A stretch of 64,000 nt of DNA from Bifidobacterium olomucense (GTDB taxonomy: Bacteria; Actinomycetota; Actinomycetes; Actinomycetales; Bifidobacteriaceae), in assembly GCF_012932375.1 (NCBI RefSeq), contig NZ_JAAIIG010000001.1, positions 372,001 to 436,000 on the forward strand, read 5' to 3'. Made by a program: the position numbers and the translations under genes. The number at the start of each line of letters is the position of its first letter. The first letter of the stretch is position 1. Shown piece after piece: positions 57,771 through 64,000 of this stretch. Under the pieces are notes generated by a model. That model worked only from the letters and a program-made list of their open reading frames with translations, ran no database searches and was not told the DNA's origin.

Positions 57771-58955
57771 GTGACCCGCACCTCTACGGTGGTGATTCTT
57801 GGCTCCACCGGTTCTATCGGCACTCAAGGGCTGGATGTTATCAGCCGTCATCCTGAACGGTTCGTCGTCACAGGACTTGCCGCCGGAGGAGCGCATGTTG
57901 AGTTGCTCGCCCGCCAAGCCGCGCAATTCCATGTGCCGCGGGTGGCGATATTCGACCAGGCCAAGGTTCCCGCACTGCGCGAGGCCCTGGCTCAGGCCGG
58001 CGCGCAAGATGTTGCCGTCAGCGCCGGCCGCGAGGCGGTTGTCGCGATGGCCGGTTCTGGTGCGGATGTCGTACTCAATGGCATCACCGGCTCCATTGGC
58101 CTTGAACCGTCCATCGCCGCGTTGCGAGCCTCATCCCAGTTGGCGTTGGCCAACAAGGAATCCGTAGTGGCCGGCGGCCATCTGCTGTTTGACTCGCAGG
58201 TGCGTGCCAACCAAATCAATCCGGTGGATTCCGAACATTCCGCAATCTGGCAGTCGCTGCGTTCCGGTACCCATGCCGAAGTCGCCAAACTGGTGGTTAC
58301 GGCTTCGGGCGGGCCGTTCCGTGGCTGGCATCGTGCCGATATGGCTCAGATCACCCCGGAACAGGCGCTGCATCACCCCACATGGAACATGGGGCCGGTG
58401 GTGACCATCAATTCCTCGACCCTGATGAACAAAGGGTTGGAAGTCATCGAAGCATCCCGTCTGTTTGACATACCCCCGGACCGTATCGCCGTGACCGTGC
58501 ATCCGCAATCCATCGTGCATTCCATGGTTGAATTTGTTGACGGTGCCACGATTTGTCAGGCCTCGCCGCCCGACATGCGTCTGCCCATCGCTTTGGGACT
58601 ATCCGCACCGGAGCGAATGGACAATGTGGCGGCGGCATGCGATTGGACACAGGCCGCTTCGTGGACATTTGAGCCGTTGGATGACGAGGCGTTCCCGGCC
58701 GTTCAGCTGGCACGGCATTGCCTGAGCGCTTCCGAGAAGCATGCGGCGGTGCTCAATGCCGCCAACGAACAGGCGGTTCACGCGTTCCTGGATCACCGCT
58801 TGCCATATCTCGGCATTGTCGACACTGTCAAAGCGGTGCTTGACGAGATGGATGCTGAACTGCGTGGCAATCCGTTGTTTGCGGACGTGGAGGAAATGAA
58901 CCAGATCGAATTGGAAGCACGTCGTCTGGCCGACGATCTGATAGACAAGCAATGA
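57771..58955 (+). CDS. dxr: 1-Deoxy-D-xylulose 5-phosphate reductoisomerase
   Basis: 394 aa from the GTG at 57771 (AAGAAGGGA at 57754-57762); a TTG at 57765 is possible. The NADPH site is [29 protein letters not shown] is the substrate signature, and [11 protein letters not shown] and [20 protein letters not shown] follow, all complete. Second step of the MEP isoprenoid pathway. The ispG start overlaps its stop (ATGA), and uppS of the same general pathway lies 4 kb downstream. Confidence 0.98.
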   Translation: MTRTSTVVILGSTGSIGTQGLDVISRHPERFVVTGLAAGGAHVELLARQAAQFHVPRVAIFDQAKVPALREALAQAGAQDVAVSAGREAVVAMAGSGADVVLNGITGSIGLEPSIAALRASSQLALANKESVVAGGHLLFDSQVRANQINPVDSEHSAIWQSLRSGTHAEVAKLVVTASGGPFRGWHRADMAQITPEQALHHPTWNMGPVVTINSSTLMNKGLEVIEASRLFDIPPDRIAVTVHPQSIVHSMVEFVDGATICQASPPDMRLPIALGLSAPERMDNVAAACDWTQAASWTFEPLDDEAFPAVQLARHCLSASEKHAAVLNAANEQAVHAFLDHRLPYLGIVDTVKAVLDEMDAELRGNPLFADVEEMNQIELEARRLADDLIDKQ

Positions 58956-60175
58956 TGAATACCTTGAATATGGAAAAACCCATTGACAAACCGTTCCGCA
59001 AAACCGGCAATCCGATCGAGCTGACCAGCGAATCGCCATTACATCCGCGGCGCAAGTCGCGTCGCATCATGGTCGGACCGGTGCCGGTTGGCGGTGGCGC
59101 GCCCATCTCCGTGCAGTCGATGACCAATACGCTCACTGCCAACGTGCCGGCGACGCTCCAGCAGATCGCTGAACTGACCGCAGCCGGATGCGACATCGTT
59201 CGAGTCGCAGTGCCCAGTCAGGACGATGCGGACGCTTTGCCGGAGATCTGCCGGAAGTCGCCGATTCCTGTTATCGCAGACATTCACTTCCAATCCAAGT
59301 ACGTGTTTCAGGCCATTGATGCCGGTTGCGCTGCGGTGCGCGTGAACCCCGGCAATATCCGTAAGTTCGACGAAGTAGGTCCCTCCATTTGCAAGGCCGC
59401 TACGGATGCCGGCATCTCCTTGCGCATCGGTGTGAACGCCGGTTCGCTCGACAAGGAGCTCTACGCCAAATACGGTGGACCCACCCCTGAGGCGCTTGTA
59501 GCTTCCGCTCTCAAGGAAGCGCATATGTTCGAAGATGTGGGCTTCCATGACTTCAAGATCTCCGTCAAGCACCATGACGTGATCACCATGGTGGAAACGT
59601 ATCGTCTGCTTGCCTCTAAAGGCGACTGGCCGTTGCATCTCGGCGTCACCGAAGCCGGTCCCGCCTGGCAGGGCACCATCAAATCCTGCCTTGCTTTTGG
59701 CGCGTTGCTTGCCGAAGGCATCGGCGACACGATTCGCGTGTCCCTTTCCGCGCCTCCGGTCGAAGAGGTCAAGGTGGGCTGCAAGCTTTTGGAGTACATG
59801 GGGCTGCGTCCGCGCAAGTTCGACATCATCTCCTGCCCGAGCTGCGGCCGCGCCCAAGTGGATGTGATTCAGCTCGCCTCCGCAGTGACCGAAGGATTGA
59901 AGGATGTGACCGCGCCGATTCGCGTGGCCGTGATGGGTTGTATCGTCAACGGACCCGGCGAGGCGCGAGAGGCTGACCTCGGCGTGGCTTCCGGCAACGG
60001 CAAAGGCCAGATCTTCATCAAGGGCAAGGTTGTCGAAACCGTGCCTGAAGACCAGATCGTGGAAACATTGCTCACCAAGGCCCAAGAGATCGCCGCCCAG
60101 ATGGAAGCGGACGGACAGGTTCCTGCCGGCTCCACCGGCCCGGTTGTCGTGCCGATCCAGCACCCGAACCGCTGA
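58952..60175 (+). CDS. ispG: (E)-4-Hydroxy-3-methylbut-2-enyl-diphosphate synthase
   Basis: 407 aa; the ATG at 58952 overlaps the dxr stop. A TIM-barrel region ([26 protein letters not shown]) precedes the [4Fe-4S] domain: [12 protein letters not shown] and [16 protein letters not shown] hold the three Cys. It is the penultimate step of the MEP pathway. The N-terminal 25 residues exceed those of shorter homologues. The C-terminal tail is Pro/Val-rich and likely flexible. Confidence 0.98.
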   Translation: MMNTLNMEKPIDKPFRKTGNPIELTSESPLHPRRKSRRIMVGPVPVGGGAPISVQSMTNTLTANVPATLQQIAELTAAGCDIVRVAVPSQDDADALPEICRKSPIPVIADIHFQSKYVFQAIDAGCAAVRVNPGNIRKFDEVGPSICKAATDAGISLRIGVNAGSLDKELYAKYGGPTPEALVASALKEAHMFEDVGFHDFKISVKHHDVITMVETYRLLASKGDWPLHLGVTEAGPAWQGTIKSCLAFGALLAEGIGDTIRVSLSAPPVEEVKVGCKLLEYMGLRPRKFDIISCPSCGRAQVDVIQLASAVTEGLKDVTAPIRVAVMGCIVNGPGEAREADLGVASGNGKGQIFIKGKVVETVPEDQIVETLLTKAQEIAAQMEADGQVPAGSTGPVVVPIQHPNR

Positions 60176-60282
60176 CCCGATCCGACGTTTTCTTTTTTCC
60201 GCAGCAAGATGCCCGGCGGCGAGCCCAGTTGTTCGCCGCCAACGTAACGGCCCGACGCAGCAGGGTAGGGCCGGTGCCTACA

Positions 60283-62082
60283 ATGGGCTGCGTGTCGAAT
60301 CAGGAATCATCACCAACATCCCAGCCATGGACCCGTGGCCATCGGTTGATGGTGAGTCTGCCTATCTTCGTGATACTGTTCGGCATTCTCGTCACGATTT
60401 CGAATCTGACCACCGTGCCGTGGAATATCGAACCCACCGGACAGACCATGGCAACTCTGACCGACGATACTGCCGTCACTTTCGCCAATTCATCCGGCGA
60501 GGTTCTGCCGACCAAAGGCACCTACGAAGTCACCGAACGATACGTGACGTTGAACATTGCGCGAGATGGGTCCTTAAGCAACGAAACCGGCGTGCGCAAT
60601 ACGGCGGGCGAGAACGGCGTCCAAGCAGTCAAGGTGCTGATTCGTGAGCCCCGAACCGAATCGGGCAACACGACCGGCACGCTGCCCGCCGTTGTGTTCA
60701 TGCACGGAGCCGGTTACGGCACCTGCGACAACTCATTCGGCGATGTCGCCACAGACCTTGCCTCAGCCGGATTCGTCACCGCCGTGCTCGACAAGCCGGT
60801 ATGGAACACCACCGACATCACCCGCGACTATCCGGCTTCCGCAAAGGCATACGATCAGGTCATCAAATACCTGCGCGGGCTGGACAGCGTAGATGACTCC
60901 AAGGTCGGCATTTATGCCACCTCCGAATCCACATGGATTTCCTCATATCTGCTTGCCGACGATCCGAAGATCGCCTTCCAGATCCTCTTGAGTCCGATGG
61001 TGTTCTCTCCCCGGCAATCCTTGGGATTCTTCGTCACGCAGGATTTCACGCTTGCCGGCGCGCATGACGGTTACCAGTCCATTGTCCAGCGCGTGTTCAG
61101 CGCCGATACCGGCATGCTGGGGCTCGGCAATCTCGATATCCACACCTTGAATCCCACGGCCTATGCAATCCCCACGTATGTTGCCTATGGTTCCAAGGAT
61201 GTGATGACCGCGCAAGTGGATGGCGTACGTGCGATTCTGCATGAAGCGCATCAGGCTGACAATTGGGACGTCACTGTGCGCAGCTATCCGGTCGCCAATC
61301 ATGTGCTGCGTCTCGGCGACGAATCCGAATCCGGAACGCCGTTCGCCGACGCCTATGTGAGCGACCTGATCGATTGGTCCGTAGGAACCTCGCGAGGGTT
61401 GAAACAGACCAGCGAACGGGTGGCGGGAGCCAATCTCTACCAGTCGATCGGACTGCCCGGCGCGTTGCAGCCGCGGCCGGTCGGCACCGTATACGGACTG
61501 GTCATTCACGTGACGATGCTATTGCTGCTCTGTGCTTCGGCGGTGCTCGCGTTGATCGCTTTGGCACGTGTACTGCGTGTGCGGGCGCGATGGCGGCGTG
61601 CTGCACGTGACGCACGTGACGGGCATGGACATGGCGGTGCGATTGCCGGCAAGCCGAGTGCGCTTGGCTTTGCGCATGGATTCGGCAACGCGCTGCTGAC
61701 CTTGACCTTGACCACCATGGCCACGCTGCTGGTTTTCTTCGCCGGTCTGGGGCAGGTGATCATGGGAGTGGTGCATCTTGCCTGGGGTGCGGCGCCGAGC
61801 GAAGAACCCGGCGTCATGTACTGGAGCTGGCCGGTGATCCAAGTGGTGTCCATCATGGTGATCTGGGCATGGTCCCGTGTGTTCATGCGGCTGATCGAGG
61901 TCGCCTCAATGCGCGGACTTATCCAATGGCCGCCGCGCAAAGGGGCGGTGCGCGGCATCATCACCGGTGCCGAACCGGTACTTGCCTCCACTCGGCTTGG
62001 ACGCGTGTTGTTCTGGCTGGTCACGGTTACGATGCTGTATGTGTTGCTGTTCTTCGCGTTCTGGGGATTGTTCGTGTACTGA
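60283..62082 (+). CDS. Membrane-anchored alpha/beta-hydrolase (dienelactone hydrolase-like)
   Basis: 599 aa from the ATG at 60283. A GTG at 60292 is an alternative: TACAAT at 60278-60283 could be a -10 box, which would make the GTG a leaderless start. One helix lies near residues 24-44. The extracellular alpha/beta-hydrolase domain (about 115-365) has PAVVFMHGAGYGTCDN (HG oxyanion region) and VGIYATSESTW, where the nucleophile elbow GxSxG reads ATSES; SYPVANHVLRLGD may hold the catalytic His. Four helices follow (about 410-595). Substrate unknown. Confidence 0.75.
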   Translation: MGCVSNQESSPTSQPWTRGHRLMVSLPIFVILFGILVTISNLTTVPWNIEPTGQTMATLTDDTAVTFANSSGEVLPTKGTYEVTERYVTLNIARDGSLSNETGVRNTAGENGVQAVKVLIREPRTESGNTTGTLPAVVFMHGAGYGTCDNSFGDVATDLASAGFVTAVLDKPVWNTTDITRDYPASAKAYDQVIKYLRGLDSVDDSKVGIYATSESTWISSYLLADDPKIAFQILLSPMVFSPRQSLGFFVTQDFTLAGAHDGYQSIVQRVFSADTGMLGLGNLDIHTLNPTAYAIPTYVAYGSKDVMTAQVDGVRAILHEAHQADNWDVTVRSYPVANHVLRLGDESESGTPFADAYVSDLIDWSVGTSRGLKQTSERVAGANLYQSIGLPGALQPRPVGTVYGLVIHVTMLLLLCASAVLALIALARVLRVRARWRRAARDARDGHGHGGAIAGKPSALGFAHGFGNALLTLTLTTMATLLVFFAGLGQVIMGVVHLAWGAAPSEEPGVMYWSWPVIQVVSIMVIWAWSRVFMRLIEVASMRGLIQWPPRKGAVRGIITGAEPVLASTRLGRVLFWLVTVTMLYVLLFFAFWGLFVY

Positions 62083-62142
62083 GCTGTGTCGATGGCAGCC
62101 GACTCGTATACCGATTCATGGAATTCATGCAGGGAGATAGTT

Positions 62143-62862
62143 ATGCCGCTCTACCGTGACGAGGCCGTGGTCTTGAGAACCGCGAAACTCGGCGAGGCCG
62201 ACCGCATCATCACCTTGCTTACCGCCGGGCACGGCAAGATCCGTGCTGTGGCCAAAGGCGTGCGGCGTGTCAGATCGCGATTCGGCGCACGACTGGAACC
62301 GTTCATGCGCGTGGATGTGTTGATCGCCGAAGGCCGCTCTCTGGATGTGGTCTCGCAGGCGGAATCCATCGCCGCATACGGTGCCGCCATCGCAGCCGAT
62401 TATGCCGCATACGAGGCCGCCAACGTTATTGTGGAAACCGCCGACAAGCTTGTCGGAGTGGAGCATGAGCAGAATCGCGGCCAATACCGGTTGGTGATCG
62501 GCGCGCTCAACGCGCTGGCCAAGCACGCCCACGCGTCCGATGCCATCGCCGGCTCATATGTGATGCGCGCGGTCGCGCTGGCCGGTTGGACGCCGCGTCT
62601 CAATGCTTGCGTGGTGTGCGGCAGACAGACAGGGGCGTATCTGTCCATTGCGTCCGGTGGCGTGATGTGCGAAGCTGACCACACCACCGATGCGCGCCGC
62701 GTCTCGCCGCTTGCATTGCGACAATTCGAGGCTTTGACCCGTGGCGACTGGGCCGTGCTGGACGGCTCGCCATTGGAGACCGTATGCCGTCAACTGGTTG
62801 AAGATTGGGGAGAATATTATCTGGAGCGGCCGATTCGTTCGCTGCGCTTGATAGATTCATGA
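62143..62862 (+). CDS. recO: DNA repair protein RecO
   Basis: 239 aa from the ATG at 62143 (GCAGGGAGATAGTT upstream). YRDEAVVLRTAKLGEADRII and LLTAGHGKIRAVAKGVRRVR make the OB-fold N-terminus. The C-terminal zinc region has CVVCGR and later CEADH, i.e. a Cys pattern close to that of zinc-bearing RecO. It loads RecA with RecR and anneals ssDNA. Its stop overlaps the uppS start (ATGA). Confidence 0.96.
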   Translation: MPLYRDEAVVLRTAKLGEADRIITLLTAGHGKIRAVAKGVRRVRSRFGARLEPFMRVDVLIAEGRSLDVVSQAESIAAYGAAIAADYAAYEAANVIVETADKLVGVEHEQNRGQYRLVIGALNALAKHAHASDAIAGSYVMRAVALAGWTPRLNACVVCGRQTGAYLSIASGGVMCEADHTTDARRVSPLALRQFEALTRGDWAVLDGSPLETVCRQLVEDWGEYYLERPIRSLRLIDS

Positions 62863-63653
62863 GTATGGCTTTTGAGAACGTCGATTACACATCATTGGAT
62901 ATCCCCGCGGCACCGTTTTCCGATCCCAGCCGTATCCCCGATTTCCCGAAGAACAAGGTGCCCCGGCATGTGGGCGTGATCATGGATGGCAATGGCCGAT
63001 GGGCCAAGCAGCGAGGCTTGATTCGCACCAACGGTCATCAGGCCGCCGAACCGGTGGTGTTCGACACCATCGCCGGTGCGATCGAGGCGGGTGTGCGGTA
63101 TTTGAGCCTGTATACGTTCTCCACTGAAAATTGGAAGCGTTCGCCTCAGGAAGTGCGATTCCTGATGGGCTTCTCACGTGAGATCATCCATCGTCGTGTG
63201 GCGCAGATGGACGACTGGGGTGTGCGCGTGCGGTGGTCCGGCCGCCGGCCGAAGCTGTGGAAGTCGGTGATCGACGAGCTGGAAGTCGCGCAGGAGCGTA
63301 CGAAGAACAACAAGGTCATCGACGTGGTGTTCTGCATCAATTACGGCGGACGTGCGGAGATCGCCGATGCTTGCGCGGCGATTGCGCGAGAGGTGCGCGA
63401 CGGCAAGATTTCCGGCGACCGTGTCACAGAGAAGATGCTCGCCGACCATCTCTATCTGCCTGATGTGCCCGACTGCGATCTGGTGATCCGCACCTCCGGC
63501 GAGCAGCGTACCTCGAACTTCCTGCCGTGGCAGGCCGCCTATGCGGAACTGGATTTCGTGCCCGAGCTCTTCCCTGACTGCGGTCGTGAAGTCCTCTGGC
63601 GCTCCATCGATCACTACATCCACCGTGATCGACGTTTTGGCGGCGTGAAGTAA
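62859..63653 (+). CDS. uppS: Undecaprenyl diphosphate synthase (isoprenyl transferase)
   Basis: 264 aa from the ATG at 62859. HVGVIMDGNGRWAKQRGL is the catalytic Asp and P-loop-like motif; LYTFSTENWKRSP, IRTSGEQRTSNFLPWQAAYA and ELDFVPELFPD complete the cis-prenyltransferase set. It makes the C55 lipid carrier for cell-wall synthesis at the membrane. The last residues (FGGVK, stop) are also encoded in a second, gene-less copy 112 bp further on. Confidence 0.97.
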   Translation: MSMAFENVDYTSLDIPAAPFSDPSRIPDFPKNKVPRHVGVIMDGNGRWAKQRGLIRTNGHQAAEPVVFDTIAGAIEAGVRYLSLYTFSTENWKRSPQEVRFLMGFSREIIHRRVAQMDDWGVRVRWSGRRPKLWKSVIDELEVAQERTKNNKVIDVVFCINYGGRAEIADACAAIAREVRDGKISGDRVTEKMLADHLYLPDVPDCDLVIRTSGEQRTSNFLPWQAAYAELDFVPELFPDCGREVLWRSIDHYIHRDRRFGGVK

Positions 63654-63654
63654 A

Positions 63655-63675
63655 GGACAGTCCGGTGGACTGTCC
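63655..63675 (+). terminator. Terminator hairpin directly after uppS (first copy)
   Basis: GGACAGTCC (63655-63663) pairs with GGACTGTCC (63667-63675), preceded by TAAA and followed by GTTC. It starts 1 bp after the stop codon. Confidence 0.75.
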
Positions 63676-63763
63676 GTTCGCGCCGCCGAGCTGGGCGCGG
63701 TAGCGTTCGGTGAGGTGATGCTGGTCTGCCGGAGGCAGTCCGTTCTTGCTGGCGGCGTGAAGT

Positions 63764-63790
63764 AAAGGACAGTCCGATGGACTGTCCTTT
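63764..63790. terminator. Second copy of the uppS terminator, now with T-run
   Basis: AAAGGACAGTCC (63764-63775) pairs perfectly with GGACTGTCCTTT (63779-63790). Because it is symmetrical it can also end transcription of the minus-strand gene that stops at 63808. Confidence 0.8.
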
Positions 63791-63807
63791 CGTGCCGCCG
63801 AGCTGGG

Positions 63808-64000
63808 TTACCGGCAAAGGCTGGTCAACCGATCGACGAAATCGTTGACAAATCGCGCGGCATCTACCGTGAGCGCCACATGGGTGCGTGGCATGGACGG
63901 AGTGACCAAACCGACTGGATCGCCGGTGGTGCGGCCTCGTACGCCGGCGAAATCGCCGGTTCTGGTTTCGGCGCGCATCGCGATGTCAAGACATCCGACC
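63808..64000 (-). CDS. Unidentified protein, C-terminal 64 residues
   Basis: The minus-strand frame ending in TAA at 63808-63810 is open to the window end. It reads VGCLDIAMRAETRTGDFAG, then VRGRTTGDPVGLVTPSMPRT and a tail ending DAARFVNDFVDRLTSLCR. I do not recognise the family. Codon use fits the chromosome and the stop sits just past a bidirectional terminator, so I believe it is a real gene convergent with uppS. Confidence 0.55.
   Translation of the reverse strand, partial: VGCLDIAMRAETRTGDFAGVRGRTTGDPVGLVTPSMPRTHVALTVDAARFVNDFVDRLTSLCR

Larger units (their letters stand above)
63638..63807. repeat. Direct repeat of the uppS 3' end plus terminator
   Basis: A 58-bp segment at 63638-63695 (end of uppS, GGCGGCGTGAAGTAA, terminator hairpin, and GCCGCCGAGCTGGG) recurs at 63750-63807 with four changes. 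The offset is 112 bp. Confidence 0.92.

Overview
The window looks like chromosomal DNA of a Bifidobacterium, most probably Bifidobacterium longum. Coding DNA is GC-rich with strong third-position G/C bias, initiation is often GTG with AGGAGG-type ribosome sites, and the gene orders efp-nusB-carA-carB-pyrF-gmk and divIVA-dxr-ispG-(hydrolase)-recO-uppS are actinobacterial/bifidobacterial. A complete riboflavin operon behind an FMN riboswitch suggests the infantis side of the species; that is inference from general knowledge, not something the sequence proves.

Layout. 1-6.5 kb: a membrane-anchored endonuclease/exonuclease/phosphatase protein (cut by the window edge), tRNA-Arg(CCT), a deoxyribosyltransferase, a 5'-truncated AAA ATPase remnant, an acetyltransferase, a methyltransferase, a cupin, a sugar O-acetyltransferase, and LysR and TetR regulators. 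6.8-10.2 kb: a MacB/FtsX-type ABC exporter divergent from its likely TetR repressor. 10.2-11.9 kb: an AbiEi-like/nuclease-like gene bracketed by two copies of a nested palindromic repeat, with two DnaA-box-like sites upstream. 12.1-19.7 kb: efp, nusB, then carA-carB-pyrF-gmk; the PyrF lacks two of its catalytic residues. 19.9-25.6 kb: fmt, a HAD phosphatase, and ileS behind a T-box leader. 25.7-31.7 kb: a purine salvage cluster (nucleoside hydrolase, MFS transporter, guanine deaminase), then metK and rpoZ. 31.9-37.8 kb: ilvD, then FMN riboswitch-ribD-ribE-ribBA-ribH.

37.9-41.3 kb is an AT-rich accessory island: a ClbS/DfsB-like protein, a HigBA-like toxin-antitoxin pair, and an AAA/DUF4143 ATPase gene flanked on both sides by homologous blocks of a 13-bp motif repeated with an exact 23-bp period, followed by a decayed fmt 3' end. 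I regard the repeat-bracketed ATPase (39.55-41.11 kb) and the palindrome-bracketed AbiEi-like gene (10.23-11.85 kb) as the two best candidates for undescribed systems.

41.3-64 kb: a DnaQ-like exonuclease, a TetM-like GTPase, an excalibur-domain membrane protein, a MATE exporter, a frameshifted AEC transporter, a DUF3107 protein, a degenerate phosphotransferase with a long low-complexity tail, a compact UvrD-like helicase, tRNA-Val(TAC), DUF3052, a Lon-like PDZ protease, a DUF2342 zinc metalloprotease-like protein, a long DivIVA protein, dxr, ispG, a membrane alpha/beta hydrolase, recO and uppS. The uppS 3' end plus its terminator is present twice. The window ends in an unidentified minus-strand gene.
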